Positions 1 to 8,560 of a stretch of 36,830 bases of DNA are shown here, piece after piece. A program made the position numbers and the translations under genes. Position 1 is the stretch's first letter. Every line of letters starts with the position of its first letter. Origin of the DNA: Spirochaetaceae bacterium (lineage in GTDB: Bacteria > Spirochaetota > Spirochaetia > SZUA-6 > Bin103); contig JAPPNY010000039.1 of NCBI GenBank assembly GCA_028818385.1, positions 1 to 36,830 on the forward strand, in the 5' to 3' direction. The notes beneath the pieces are model-generated. The model had not been told where the DNA came from, did not search any database, and was given only the letters and a program-made list of their open reading frames with translations.

Positions 1-141
1 GACTGCGCGTCCGCCGCCGGCTTCATAGGGGCTGGTTTCACCGGTCGCTTACATTACAAGCCCGGGAAGGAGTGTTCGTGAGTCAACTTCAAGCAAGTTG
101 CCTGAACTTTCTCGGTAACGGCATGGGATGATTTCTCTCCA

Positions 142-1407
142 TCATTTCGAGCCACTCCCGACGTAGCCGATGGCAACATCCACGTTGAAGTTGGGTAGCA
201 GATAGCCCCGATCGTCGTCGATCGACACCTGCACCGGCACGATCGTCTCGCCGCTGCGGTTGACCGCCATGCCGGCGATCTGGCGCACCGTACCGTACGA
301 TTCCTGATCCGGGTCCGCCAGCGGAACGATGGTCACTGGGGCGCCCACCCGCACGTCGCGGATGAACTCCTCAGGCACGTCCGCCTCGACGATCAGGCTG
401 CCCAGATCGACCAGCCGCAACAGCAGCCGCCCCGGACCCACGGGGTCGCCGCGATGCACGGACAGATCGGTCACGATCGCCCGCTCCAGGTCGACCACCA
501 CCCGCGACCCGTCAAGGAAGGGGCGCTCGGCGTCCCGACGCAGCGCCGCCAGGTCGCTCTCCAGACGCGCTACGGTCTTGCGCTGCATCTCGATCCCGAC
601 GGTCTGCGGTGTGGCCATCGCATCGAGCGCAAGGCGCAGGTTCGCGATTTCCGTGGACTTCGTCGTGATCTGCGTCGCCAGCTCCGCCAACTCCTCGGCT
701 CGCGCCGTGCGCCATGACTCGATCGACAGTTCGAGCGATCGCACGCGGCGCTCCCGGCTGTCGACGGTCAGGCGGAGTTGCTCGATCTGATGCGCTGCCA
801 GCACGCCCATACGCACCTCGCGCACATGCTCCTCTCGCGCCTGGCGCGCATCCGCGTGTGCACCCTCCACGTCGAGGCGCAGACTGCGAAGATCAGGATC
901 GTCGCCGGAGGCGGCGGCAGCGCCCTTCTCGGCATGCTCCCGCTCAAGATCCGCAAGCTCCGCTTCGCGCGCGGCGAGCTGATTGCGCGTGCTCTGGTAT
1001 TCGCTGCTGAACGCGACGCTATCGCGTTCCAGGTTCTGCTCCAGCCGGCTGAGCGCCAGCCGCTCGATCGCCAGCGTGCTCTCCCGCGCGGCAAGCAGCG
1101 TCTCGTACTCCTCCAGATCGAGCGTAACCAGCACGTCGCCGCGCGTGACCGACTCCGCGCCGGTGACGTGCACTTCGGTGACTTCGGCCGGCAGATCGAC
1201 GTAGATGCTGCGCACCGTCAGCGCCTTCACCAGCCCGAACGCCTCGGTGACGATCTCCTGCTCGGGCGGAGCCTCCGGCACGACCCCCTGAACGTCTCCG
1301 GTGCCTGCGTCGCCGCAGGATGACAACAGCAGGAAGCCGAGCAGCGCAGCCGGCACAGCAGCGCCGATCCGCCTCACGGGCAGCCAGATCAGGCCCGCCG
1401 CGCTCAT
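142..1407 (-). CDS. HlyD/MacA-family lipoprotein adaptor of an ABC export system
   Basis: 421-residue periplasmic adaptor (membrane fusion protein). The N-terminus has a hydrophobic stretch ending in LLSSC, a lipobox, so it is probably a lipoprotein (Cys about residue 31). A short biotinyl-lipoyl-like segment (VYVDLPAEVTEV-like, about 67-95) is followed by a long Glu/Arg/Leu-rich coiled coil (about 100-290). After it come the second lipoyl half and a beta-barrel (RAIVTDLSVHRGDPV onwards). This is the usual order for HlyD/MacA adaptors that bridge an inner-membrane ABC pump and an outer-membrane channel. The ATG lies 1 nt after the ATPase stop, so it is the last gene of a permease-ATPase-adaptor operon. 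No TolC-type channel is visible in the window. The substrate cannot be deduced. Confidence 0.88.
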   Translation of the reverse strand: MSAAGLIWLPVRRIGAAVPAALLGFLLLSSCGDAGTGDVQGVVPEAPPEQEIVTEAFGLVKALTVRSIYVDLPAEVTEVHVTGAESVTRGDVLVTLDLEEYETLLAARESTLAIERLALSRLEQNLERDSVAFSSEYQSTRNQLAAREAELADLEREHAEKGAAAASGDDPDLRSLRLDVEGAHADARQAREEHVREVRMGVLAAHQIEQLRLTVDSRERRVRSLELSIESWRTARAEELAELATQITTKSTEIANLRLALDAMATPQTVGIEMQRKTVARLESDLAALRRDAERPFLDGSRVVVDLERAIVTDLSVHRGDPVGPGRLLLRLVDLGSLIVEADVPEEFIRDVRVGAPVTIVPLADPDQESYGTVRQIAGMAVNRSGETIVPVQVSIDDDRGYLLPNFNVDVAIGYVGSGSK

Positions 1408-1408
1408 C

Positions 1409-2104
1409 TCATGGCTCCAGCCGCCCGTCGCGCATGGACACGGTTCGGCTCGCGCACGCAGCCGCTTCGGCCGCGTGCGTCACCAGCACGATCGTGCGGC
1501 CCAGATCCCGGTTGACGCGGGCCAGCAGCGCCATGATCTCCTCACCCGTGCTGCTGTCCAGGTTGCCGGTCGGCTCATCGGCGAGGATGATGTCTGGACG
1601 GTTGATCAGCGCACGGCCGATGGCGACACGCTGCTGCTCGCCGCCGGACAGCTCGCGCGGCGTATGGCTTCGCCGGTGGGTCAGACTGATCGCCCCCAAC
1701 ACGTCGTCGAGCACGCGCCGCCGCTCGGCGGGAGCCGCTCCGTCGAGCAGAGCCGGCAGCAGCAGGTTCTCTTCCACGTTCAGGTTAGGGATGAGATTGT
1801 AGAACTGGAACACGAAACCCACGTGCCGGCGGCGCAGCAGGCTGGCGGCGCGATCGTCCATGGCGGCGACCTCCTGACCCTTGATGGTGACGCTGCCGGA
1901 GGTGGGCCGCTCCATGCCGCCGAGCAGGTAGAGCAGCGTGCTCTTTCCGGAGCCCGACGGCCCCATCACCGCCAGGAACTCGCCGGCCGCGATCGACAGG
2001 TCGATTCCCTTCAGCACCTCCACCGCGACGTCCCCGACGCGATACGTCTTGTGCAGTTCCCGCACCTGGATGATGCCGTCCGTGTCCGCTGCGCCGTCAC
2101 TCAT
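1409..2104 (-). CDS. ABC transporter ATP-binding protein, MacB/LolD type
   Basis: 231-residue ATPase of the FtsE/LolD/MacB class, which powers mechanotransmitting ABC systems rather than ordinary channels. Walker A is GPSGSGKST (about 49-57), the Q-loop is FQFYN, the signature is LSGGEQQR, Walker B is IILADEPTGNLD, and the switch histidine is in LVTHAAEA. The TGNLD after Walker B is typical of this subfamily. The start overlaps the end of the permease gene by 8 nt and the stop is 1 nt before the adaptor, indicating translational coupling in a three-gene operon. It is probably the motor for the neighbouring FtsX-type permease. Substrate unknown: lipoprotein, peptide, lipid and antibiotic export are all possible. 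Confidence 0.93.
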   Translation of the reverse strand: MSDGAADTDGIIQVRELHKTYRVGDVAVEVLKGIDLSIAAGEFLAVMGPSGSGKSTLLYLLGGMERPTSGSVTIKGQEVAAMDDRAASLLRRRHVGFVFQFYNLIPNLNVEENLLLPALLDGAAPAERRRVLDDVLGAISLTHRRSHTPRELSGGEQQRVAIGRALINRPDIILADEPTGNLDSSTGEEIMALLARVNRDLGRTIVLVTHAAEAAACASRTVSMRDGRLEP

Positions 2105-4577
2105 GGCGCAACTCGCGCAGCAGGTCGATGCGCCGCGCCTTGAGCGCCGGACTCACCGACGCCAGCACGGTAGCCGCGACGCCCACCAGGAAGAATCCGG
2201 CAATGAGCGCTGCCGAGTAGCGTATCCGCACGTACAGCTCCAGCGCCAGGATGACGTAGTCGGCGATGTACAGCAGCAGGAACCCTGCTCCTGCACCGAT
2301 CACGCCGCCCACGGCGCCGCTCATGAGCGCCTCGGTCAACAGCATGCGTACCACCTGCCGCTGTTCCATCCCCACCGACCGACGCAGTGCGAGCGATCGG
2401 CGCCGCTCGATGAAGGCGATCAGCAGGTTGTTGACCACCCCGATCACGGCGATCGCCAACGCCATGAAGGCGAAGCCCTGCAGCCCCCGGAGCAGCTCCC
2501 GGCTCGCCTGCCGGTCGTATTCCTCCATCTCCGCCACGGTACGGATCCACGGGTCCCGGCGGTTGAACCTGTGCTGGAGGTCCTCTTTGACGGCGTCCGC
2601 AGCGCGGTCCGCCTTCACGTACAGCTCGTCGTACCACTGCTGAAGCCCGTCGTACTTGAGGAACCGCTCGCCGATCAGGGCGTAGTCGCCATCCCACCAC
2701 ACCGAATGGAAAAATCCGATGACGCGATAGTCACGCCGGCCGCGCGCCATCTCGAGGGAGACGACGTCTCCCACCGTCAGGGCAAGCCGCTTCTGAACGG
2801 CATAGGTTGGTATGATCGTTCGGTCACGGTTCAGTTGCGCATAGAGTCGCTCCGCATCGTCCGAGCCGCGCAGCCGCCAGAACTCCGGGAAGCGGTTCGC
2901 ATTGACGCCCAGCACCCTGCGAATGTCCTCAGAACTCTCGGCGACGGGAACGGACGACAGTCCGTACAGTCCGAGTACGTCGCGCACGCCGTCGACCGTG
3001 TGGGCACGCCGCACGGTGGCCCGATTCATGTACCGCGTCCACATCTCCACGTCGTAACGAATGTCCTGATAGGTTCTGCTCAGGCCGTCCATGGCGCTTG
3101 CACTGATGGTGTTGATCATCAGCATGCTGCCGATACCGACAGCCAGCAGCGCGACGCTGTTCTGCGCGTGTTGGTTGTCGCGCAGGTTCGTGGCCGCCAG
3201 CTCGCCGACCACCCCCTGCAGCAACCGAGCCGCACGCGAAAGCGCGGCGGCAGCGCCGGCGAGGATCAGCGGCGTCAGCCTCACGACGCCAACCACGCCG
3301 GCGACGATGCCGGCGACCGCGTTGAGCAGGGTGGGAGCCAGCGTCGGCGCCACCAGCGCCAGAGCCACCAGCGCGGCGCCTACTGCCGACCGCAAGCCAC
3401 GGCGGCCGGGGCTCGATCGGTGCTCGCCCAGGATGAGCGTCCTGATCGGTATCCGCGACGCTCGGATGATCGGGAAGGCGGAGCTCGCCAGTGCCAGCGT
3501 CACGGCCACCAGCATCGTGGATGCCAATTGCAGACCGGTGAACTCGATCCGTATCCCGTCCTCGGCCAGCCATTCCGGGGTCGACCAGCCGGCGATCACG
3601 TACAGCGCGCCGATGCCGAGCACGCACCCGGCCGCGCCGCCGAGCAGTCCATACAGCGCCGACTCCAGGAAAAGCACGGCACTCGTGTGCCGTCGCGTAG
3701 CGCCGATACTGCGAAACGTGCCGATCACTGGCAGCCGTTCGGTGGTGATCACCTGATACGCGGCGTGCTTGATGAAACCCGTCGTCAACAGCACCAGCAC
3801 CAACATGATCTGCAACGGGACAGTGAGCTCCCGCGTCCATTCCCGCGCCTCGCGCTCGGACACGCTTTCCCGCACCCAGTTGCGTCGAAACACCTGCGCC
3901 AATCTGTCGATGAGCTCCTGTTTGTCCTCGCCCTCAGCAGCCTTGATATAGAGCGTCTGCACTTGGCCGCGCGCCCCGTAGAGCACGGCCATGAAGTCGC
4001 GCGGCACCACCACGGCAGGCGACTCCGCGTCGTCGATGAACATCCCGAAGGGATGCGCAATGCCGACGATGCGGAAGCGGTAGACCGTGCGGTTGATCTC
4101 CAGCCTCACGTAGTCGCCGGCCGCGATGCCATGCTTGGACGCCACATCGCTGCCGATGATCGCCTTGCGACCGCGAAACGGCAGCAGCCGCGCCTCGGCG
4201 GCGAGCACCACGCGCTTCGTCTTCATCAAGTCCTCGAAGGCGACGGCCGTCAGATTCATCGGCACGGTGGTGTCGAGGCGTCGGTAGTAGGCAGTGCCTT
4301 CGAACAGCCCCACCGCGTAGTCCATCAGTTCCCTCAAGCCGTTCGCCTGCGCCGGCGAGATGAAGGCTGACCTCCACCGCGGATGCGGCTCCACGACGAT
4401 CTCGGCACTCCCGTATGTCTCCTGTAAGCGGTCAGCATACATGCCGGCCAGCGAAGTCGTAAGAGCAATCGAAGCAAAGAAGAGTCCCGCCGACACCGCC
4501 ACCGACAGCACCAGAAGCGCGGTCCGCAGTTTTCGTTCGACGAGGGTACGCAGTACGTACCGAAACGCGACCAGCAC
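2097..4577 (-). CDS. FtsX-like ABC transporter permease with two FtsX domains
   Basis: 826-residue membrane subunit starting at GTG. One N-terminal membrane segment (about 18-45) is followed by a large periplasmic domain (about 46-265). A cluster of helices with the first FtsX region follows (about 268-370, including the ERLPVIGTFRSIGATRR coupling-helix motif). Further helices span about 395-440 and 475-500, then a second periplasmic domain (about 505-690) and a C-terminal FtsX region (about 700-810, ERRRSLALRRSVGMEQRQV). This duplicated layout is that of long DevC/LolE-like or YbbP-like permeases rather than the four-helix MacB. It is the first gene of the operon with the ATPase and adaptor. 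No clear ribosome binding site precedes the GTG, so the exact start is uncertain. Confidence 0.9.
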   Translation of the reverse strand: MLVAFRYVLRTLVERKLRTALLVLSVAVSAGLFFASIALTTSLAGMYADRLQETYGSAEIVVEPHPRWRSAFISPAQANGLRELMDYAVGLFEGTAYYRRLDTTVPMNLTAVAFEDLMKTKRVVLAAEARLLPFRGRKAIIGSDVASKHGIAAGDYVRLEINRTVYRFRIVGIAHPFGMFIDDAESPAVVVPRDFMAVLYGARGQVQTLYIKAAEGEDKQELIDRLAQVFRRNWVRESVSEREAREWTRELTVPLQIMLVLVLLTTGFIKHAAYQVITTERLPVIGTFRSIGATRRHTSAVLFLESALYGLLGGAAGCVLGIGALYVIAGWSTPEWLAEDGIRIEFTGLQLASTMLVAVTLALASSAFPIIRASRIPIRTLILGEHRSSPGRRGLRSAVGAALVALALVAPTLAPTLLNAVAGIVAGVVGVVRLTPLILAGAAAALSRAARLLQGVVGELAATNLRDNQHAQNSVALLAVGIGSMLMINTISASAMDGLSRTYQDIRYDVEMWTRYMNRATVRRAHTVDGVRDVLGLYGLSSVPVAESSEDIRRVLGVNANRFPEFWRLRGSDDAERLYAQLNRDRTIIPTYAVQKRLALTVGDVVSLEMARGRRDYRVIGFFHSVWWDGDYALIGERFLKYDGLQQWYDELYVKADRAADAVKEDLQHRFNRRDPWIRTVAEMEEYDRQASRELLRGLQGFAFMALAIAVIGVVNNLLIAFIERRRSLALRRSVGMEQRQVVRMLLTEALMSGAVGGVIGAGAGFLLLYIADYVILALELYVRIRYSAALIAGFFLVGVAATVLASVSPALKARRIDLLRELRHE

Positions 4578-4674
4578 GTGACTATTTCACACCGACAAAC
4601 AACCCAATAAGCAAGCAATCTGCGAAGGACTAACTACGCGAAACGGACGGACTAACACATGTTGATATAGATGA

Positions 4675-5037
4675 TCAATCGCCCGAGTCTGACTTGGTCA
4701 GACTCTCGCCGTTATCGGAGTATATGATCGGGGCAACTTCATAATCAACGTCCGGAATCAGCTTCGCGCTCTGATCCCGTGACAGCTCAAACTTGTGGTT
4801 AGCTTCCGTACGAAATAGTGGGTTCCCGCACCTCGGGCAGTTCAAATCCTCATCGCTCGGCAGTACCGTTACTACATCGCCGTGTTTGCTCTCCACCCGA
4901 TCGATTACCCATCCTTGCCACCCACAGGAGTCGTCTCTGGCCGCGCAGACTCCATAGTTCAGCCATACGTTAGATGGCTTCTCCACTTGATCGGCTGACA
5001 ATTCTATAAGATCCTTGAACTTTAGTGGGAAAGGCAT
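4675..5037 (-). CDS. small cysteine-containing protein of unknown function
   Basis: 120 residues beginning MPFPLKFKDLIEL. The ATG at 5037 is preceded by AGGAGG at good spacing, so it is preferred over longer in-frame starts reaching 5208, which would run into the next gene and give an Arg-rich, unlikely N-terminus. The protein has CxxxxDSC in the middle (CAARDDSCGW) and CPRCGNPLF later, four cysteines that could bind zinc. There is no signal peptide or membrane segment. The C-terminus is acidic (NGESLTKSDSGD). I do not recognise a family. The local base composition is less GC-rich than in the flanking genes, suggesting recent acquisition. It lies 41 nt downstream of the secreted protein gene and probably shares its transcript. 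Confidence 0.7.
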   Translation of the reverse strand: MPFPLKFKDLIELSADQVEKPSNVWLNYGVCAARDDSCGWQGWVIDRVESKHGDVVTVLPSDEDLNCPRCGNPLFRTEANHKFELSRDQSAKLIPDVDYEVAPIIYSDNGESLTKSDSGD

Positions 5038-5078
5038 CTGGTTCCTCCTATACTCTGTATACCATAGTCTAACAAGAA

Positions 5079-5483
5079 CTATGCTATCTCGGTGCCGTCT
5101 TCGCGCCAACGGCGTTTGTTTTTCCCGTGAACCCCGTCTTCGTCCCAGTGTCCTCCTCCGTGGCCGTCCGGGTCCCAGACAATACCGAGATCGCCTGAAC
5201 CTTCCCAACGGCCTTCAGGGTCCCACTTTGGCTTCTTGCCGATGACGTCCGGTGGCGGATCTGGCCACCTCTTGGGAGGCGTCTTGCCCGGCTTCCTGGG
5301 CATTGGACTGATGCTGCTTTCTGTGTCCGTGTCTTGGGTCGACACGGTAGTTGTAGTTACCGCGGTTGGCGAAGGCGAAGTGGTCCGTCTCTCGCGTTTT
5401 CCGCGTGCGTCGGCAGTTTCTGCCGCCACAAGCGTCAAGACGACGATCGAGACGAGAGTGATGACGTACGGTCTGGGATTCAT
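5079..5483 (-). CDS. small secreted Pro/Trp/Gly-rich protein of unknown function
   Basis: 134 residues. The ATG at 5483 follows GGAGGG at proper spacing and opens a textbook signal peptide: MNPRPY, a hydrophobic run (VITLVSIVVLTLVAA), then a likely signal peptidase I site after ADA. The mature part has a Thr/Ser-rich linker (about 34-58) and a proline-rich stretch. A tail with repeated Trp-Asp-Pro-Asp/Glu-Gly-like units (KWDPEGRWEG, VWDPDGHGGG, HWDEDGVHG) could be metal-binding or simply charged and flexible. I recognise no family. A longer in-frame start at 5519 would add 12 residues before the signal peptide and lacks a ribosome binding site. Confidence 0.65.
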   Translation of the reverse strand: MNPRPYVITLVSIVVLTLVAAETADARGKRERRTTSPSPTAVTTTTVSTQDTDTESSISPMPRKPGKTPPKRWPDPPPDVIGKKPKWDPEGRWEGSGDLGIVWDPDGHGGGHWDEDGVHGKNKRRWREDGTEIA

Positions 5484-5572
5484 GCTTCCCTCCGGTTTGT
5501 CGGTCGCTCTATATGTCAACGGTATACGGCTGGCTCAGCGATAGCACACTTTGCCAACGGAAGCAAGCGTCA

Positions 5573-6178
5573 TCAGACCGCCGTGCGGCCGTTCAGGGCG
5601 CGCGCCAGGGTGAGGCGGTCCGCGTACTCCAGGTCGCCGCCGACCGGCAGGCCAAGGGCGAGCTGGGTGACGGTCAGCTCGGCGCCAGGCTCGCCGGCCC
5701 GCTGCAGGAGGCGGTCGCGCAGGTACAGCGCGGTGGTCTCCCCCTCCACCGTGGGGTTGGTGGCCAGGATCACCTCGCGCACGGGGGAGTCGCGCACCCG
5801 GCCGATCAGCGCGTCGATGGTCAGGTCCGCCGGCCTGATGCCGTCTACCGGTGATATCGCCCCGCCCAGCACGTGGTACAGCCCGCGGAAGGTCTGCGTG
5901 GACTCGATGGTGATGACGTCCCGTGACTCTTCCACCACGCAGAGCGTGTCGGTCTCCCGCGTGGGATCCGAGCAGTAGGCGCACAGGTCGGCTTCCGCAT
6001 ACACGCCGCAGCGGGTGCAGGGGCGGGTGTTGCGCTTGAGGGCGATCAGGTCGCGGGCCAGCGACTCCACGAACTCGTCCTTGGCTCCGAGCAGGAAGTA
6101 GACCAGCCGCTCGGCGCTCTTGCGGCCCAGGCCGGGCAGGCGCGAGAACCGGTGTACGAGTCGGTCCAGGGTCTGCAT
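5573..6178 (-). CDS. recR: recombination mediator protein RecR
   Basis: 201 residues, the usual length for RecR. RecR works with RecF and RecO to load RecA on gapped DNA. The N-terminal helix-hairpin-helix (RLPGLGRKSAERL, about 13-25) is followed by a four-cysteine zinc finger (Cys 54, 57, 66, 69). The Toprim domain follows (LCVVEESRDVITIE, then ILATNPTVEGETTALYL), and the Walker-like C-terminal part ends ALNGRTAV. The gene is the last of dnaX-ybaB-recR, a classic bacterial cluster, and starts 10 nt after the ybaB stop. Its partner recF is in the same window at 19.2-20.3 kb. Confidence 0.97.
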   Translation of the reverse strand: MQTLDRLVHRFSRLPGLGRKSAERLVYFLLGAKDEFVESLARDLIALKRNTRPCTRCGVYAEADLCAYCSDPTRETDTLCVVEESRDVITIESTQTFRGLYHVLGGAISPVDGIRPADLTIDALIGRVRDSPVREVILATNPTVEGETTALYLRDRLLQRAGEPGAELTVTQLALGLPVGGDLEYADRLTLARALNGRTAV

Positions 6179-6188
6179 TCGAGTGCGG

Positions 6189-6515
6189 TCAGGCGCCGGG
6201 CAATCCGGGTGGAAACCCGGGTGGAAGGTTCAGCCCGCCGCCGACCTGCTGCTTGAGCTCCTCGCGAACCTTGCGCAGGGCATCGCCCATCGCCGCGGTG
6301 ATCAGGTCCTCCAGCACCGAACGCTCCTCGGGATCGATCACGACCGGGTCGAGCGTCACCTTCACCACCTCCAGGTTGCCGGTGAGCTCCACCTGCACCA
6401 TGTCGCCGCCGGCCGTGCCGGTGGCGCGGACGTCGGCCAGCTTGCCCTGCACCTCAGCCATCTGCTTCTGCATGCCCTGGATCATCTTGAACAAGTCGAA
6501 CGGGTTGTTCGCCAT
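6189..6515 (-). CDS. YbaB/EbfC family nucleoid-associated protein
   Basis: 108 residues, typical of the YbaB/EbfC family of small dimeric DNA-binding proteins (in Borrelia, EbfC binds upstream of erp genes). The sequence shows the N-terminal helix MANNPFDLFKMIQGMQKQMAEVQGKL, the VQVELTGNLEVVKVTLDPVVID sheet and the helix LEDLITAAMGDALRKVREE, ending with a Gly/Pro-rich tail (PPGFPPGLPGA). It sits 8 nt after dnaX and 10 nt before recR, the conserved position for this gene. Expression is probably coupled to dnaX. Confidence 0.93.
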   Translation of the reverse strand: MANNPFDLFKMIQGMQKQMAEVQGKLADVRATGTAGGDMVQVELTGNLEVVKVTLDPVVIDPEERSVLEDLITAAMGDALRKVREELKQQVGGGLNLPPGFPPGLPGA

Positions 6516-6523
6516 GCGCGCCT

Positions 6524-8128
6524 TCAGCCTCCGCCCTGCACGATCTCGCCCCGAAAGATGCTTCTGATCATCTCCACGCCCGGCGCTGCCGCCCCTTCGT
6601 GACCGTCAGGGTCGTCCTCGCCTGAGCCCAGTTGTACGCTGATTGCGCCCGGTCCGGCGAGTCCGTATGCCGCCGCGACCTCCGAGGCGTGCTCCCGGAC
6701 CGTGTCCGCCGGGTAGCGGTCTCCCTTCGCGAAGCGTACGCGCAACTCCTCTCCGTGGAGCTCGACCGATTCCGCCCGCTCCAGCGCGGACGCGACCGGC
6801 GGCCTGCGTTGGCGCAGGGCGGCGATCGGCTGCCGAGCCGCCGCGGCCGGCTCGCCCGATGCGTCCGAGCCGGTCGCGGCATCGGCTGCCGGAGCCGGTT
6901 CCCCGGCCGTCGCAGCAGGTGCGGAGGCGGGTGACCGCGCCGGGGCGAGCGGTGTCGGCCCCCCCGGCGCCGACGCGCCGACGGCCGCCTGCAGCTCGCG
7001 CAGACGCTCCAGGACCTCGGCCGGCGTGATCAGGCGGTCGAGCTCGGCCAGGCGGCTGAGCGCCAGCTCCACCTCGCAGCGCTCGTTCAGCGCGCCCTTG
7101 AGGTTGCGCTGTGCGGCGAGCAGCAGCTCGACCGCCTTCTCGGCCTGCTCGACGCGGATCGCATCCAGAACGCCGCGCGGAAACGCGTCGGCGGGCGCGG
7201 ACAGCCAGGCATCGCGGTTCAGGCCGTGCTTGAGGAACAGCACGCTGCGGAAGTACTCGACCAGCTCCGCCAGAAAATGGTCCACCGCCACGCCCCTGCC
7301 CAGGGCCCGGTCGAAGGCGGTGAGCGTCCCCGGCACGTCGCGCGCGGCGACCGCCTGCGCGACGCCGTTCAGGTCGTCGAACCCCAACAGGCCGATGCTG
7401 TCGCGCAGCCCTTCCAGGGTCACGGCGGCCTGACCGTCGCCGCGGGCGCCGGCGATCACCTGGTCCAGGATCATGAACGCGTCGCGCAAGGATCCCGCCG
7501 ACTGGCGCGCGATCCAGTGCAGGGCGTCATCGGCCACCTGCGCGCCCAGCTCGGCCGCGGCGTCGCGCAGGCAGCCGGCTATGCGTTCGTGCCCGATCAG
7601 GCTGAACGCGAAGTGCTGGCAGCGCGAACGAACCGTGGCGGGCACCTTGTGCGGCTCGGTGGTGGCGAACACGAAGGTGACATAGGGGGGAGGCTCCTCG
7701 ATCGTCTTCAACAGGGCGTTGAAGGCCGAGGTCGACAACATGTGCACCTCGTCGATGATGTACACCCTGGTGCGGGCCGAGCTCGGCGGAAACACGACCT
7801 GATCGCGCAACTCACGGACATCGTCCACTCCCGTGTGGGAGGCGCCGTCGATCTCCACCACGTCCAGGGACTGGGCCCGCGCGATCTCCGTGCACGGGCC
7901 GCAGGTTCCGCAAGGCGTATCGGTCGGCCCCTGCCCGCAGTTCAGCGCCTTGGCCAGGATGCGGGCCGCGGAGGTCTTGCCGACACCCCGCGGGCCGGAG
8001 AACAGAAACGCCTGCGCGACGTTGCCCGAGCGCAACTCGTTCTGCAGCGTCTGCACGACGTACTCCTGCCCCACCAGCTCGGTGAATACCTGCGGCCGGC
8101 GCCGGGCGGCGGTGACTTCGTAGGCCAT
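6524..8128 (-). CDS. dnaX: DNA polymerase III subunit gamma/tau
   Basis: Clamp-loader ATPase. The start is placed at the ATG at 8128 (MAYEVTAARRRPQVF), matching the normal DnaX N-terminus; an upstream in-frame extension runs back towards the SRP RNA and is not expected. Length 534 residues. Walker A is GPRGVGKT (45-52), zinc ligands are Cys 64, 73, 76 and 79, and Walker B is VYIIDEVHML. A sensor-1 region (FVFATTEPHKVPATVRSRCQ) follows. The gamma part is complete to about residue 360. An Ala/Pro-rich linker (about 385-450) and a shortened tau-like tail end the protein. No frameshift-type slippery A run is obvious. It is the first coding gene after the tRNA/SRP array. Confidence 0.95.
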   Translation of the reverse strand: MAYEVTAARRRPQVFTELVGQEYVVQTLQNELRSGNVAQAFLFSGPRGVGKTSAARILAKALNCGQGPTDTPCGTCGPCTEIARAQSLDVVEIDGASHTGVDDVRELRDQVVFPPSSARTRVYIIDEVHMLSTSAFNALLKTIEEPPPYVTFVFATTEPHKVPATVRSRCQHFAFSLIGHERIAGCLRDAAAELGAQVADDALHWIARQSAGSLRDAFMILDQVIAGARGDGQAAVTLEGLRDSIGLLGFDDLNGVAQAVAARDVPGTLTAFDRALGRGVAVDHFLAELVEYFRSVLFLKHGLNRDAWLSAPADAFPRGVLDAIRVEQAEKAVELLLAAQRNLKGALNERCEVELALSRLAELDRLITPAEVLERLRELQAAVGASAPGGPTPLAPARSPASAPAATAGEPAPAADAATGSDASGEPAAAARQPIAALRQRRPPVASALERAESVELHGEELRVRFAKGDRYPADTVREHASEVAAAYGLAGPGAISVQLGSGEDDPDGHEGAAAPGVEMIRSIFRGEIVQGGG

Positions 8129-8171
8129 CGTCAGAATGCCAAGTCTATTTACCGGTCGAAGACCCGTGGTG

Positions 8172-8188
8172 AAAAAAGGCCCCTCGGG
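8172..8188 (-). terminator. Rho-independent-like terminator formed by the SRP RNA closing stem
   Basis: The 3' arm of the SRP closing stem (CCCGAGGGGCC) is directly followed by TTTTTT on the minus strand. The GC-rich SRP hairpin plus U-tract should act as the transcription end of the tRNA/SRP unit, leaving dnaX, which starts 44 nt further on, to read-through or its own promoter. Confidence 0.7.
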
Positions 8189-8304
8189 CGAGACCAAGCG
8201 TCCTGCGGCTCCCGAGTCGTTCGCTTACCGCTGCTACCTTCCGGTCCTGACGGGGTTGGGCGGCGACCCGTAGCACAGTGCCCGACCTGCGTACCCGAGG
8301 GGCC
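8172..8304 (-). ncRNA. ffs: 4.5S signal recognition particle RNA
   Basis: On the minus strand the hallmark SRP apical domain is present: GTCAGGACCGGAAGGTAGCA followed by GCGGTAAG (about 8222-8250). This is the conserved GGAA-tetraloop and asymmetric loop bound by Ffh. The 5' end GGCCCCTCGGG (8304-8294) pairs perfectly with CCCGAGGGGCC (8188-8178), closing a single long hairpin of about 130 nt. A run of six T follows immediately. It lies 12 nt downstream of the last tRNA-Ser and just upstream of dnaX, a common place for ffs. It is bacterial small-type, without an Alu domain. Confidence 0.93.
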
Positions 8305-8316
8305 GCCATCGGCGAA

Positions 8317-8405
8317 CGGAGAGAGTGGGATTCGAACCCACGGTGCCCCGGTAAGGGCACACACGCTTTCCAAGCGTGCACCTTCGGCCTCTCGGTCATC
8401 TCTCC
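8317..8405 (-). tRNA. tRNA-Ser(GGA)
   Basis: Minus-strand cloverleaf with acceptor GGAGAGA/TCTCTCC, discriminator G, T-loop TTCGAAT and a long class II variable arm (TGTGCCC...GGGCAC). The anticodon loop TTGGAAA sits in a five-pair stem and reads GGA, decoding UCC and UCU. CCA is not encoded. 89 nt. Last tRNA of the array, 12 nt before the SRP RNA. Confidence 0.96.
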
Positions 8406-8467
8406 CGGCCATCGGTCACGTACGGCCAGAGCGGCGGGCGCCACCCGTGCAGCACCCGCCGCCCGTG
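8406..8467 (-). other. GC-rich hairpin spacer between two serine tRNAs
   Basis: The 62-nt spacer is the longest in the array. On the minus strand GCGGCGGGTGC can pair with GCGCCCGCCGC (one G-U pair) around a 10-nt loop. No U-tract follows, so it looks like a processing or spacer structure rather than a terminator. The other spacers are only 4 to 25 nt. Confidence 0.45.
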
Positions 8468-8556
8468 CGGAGAGAGTGGGATTCGAACCCACGGAGCCAC
8501 CGCAGCGGCTCAACGGATTTCGAGTCCGCCCGATTCAACCGCTCTCGCATCTCTCC
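8468..8556 (-). tRNA. tRNA-Ser(CGA)
   Basis: Minus strand, acceptor GGAGAGA/TCTCTCC with discriminator G, T-loop TTCGAAT, long variable arm. The anticodon loop CTCGAAA between GGCGGA and TCCGTT gives CGA, reading UCG. 89 nt, CCA not encoded. Separated by only 4 nt from tRNA-Arg. Confidence 0.95.
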
Positions 8557-8560
8557 GTTC

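Noticed and set aside
78..131. 17-codon reading frame (MSQLQASCLNFLGNGMG) with an AAGGAG site upstream
   Set aside because: Too short to judge, no similarity I recognise, and it may be a degraded gene start; left unannotated.
1938..4370. Very long open frame antisense to the ABC permease
   Set aside because: His/Gln/Arg-rich translation typical of antisense frames in GC-rich DNA; the minus-strand permease has clear domains.
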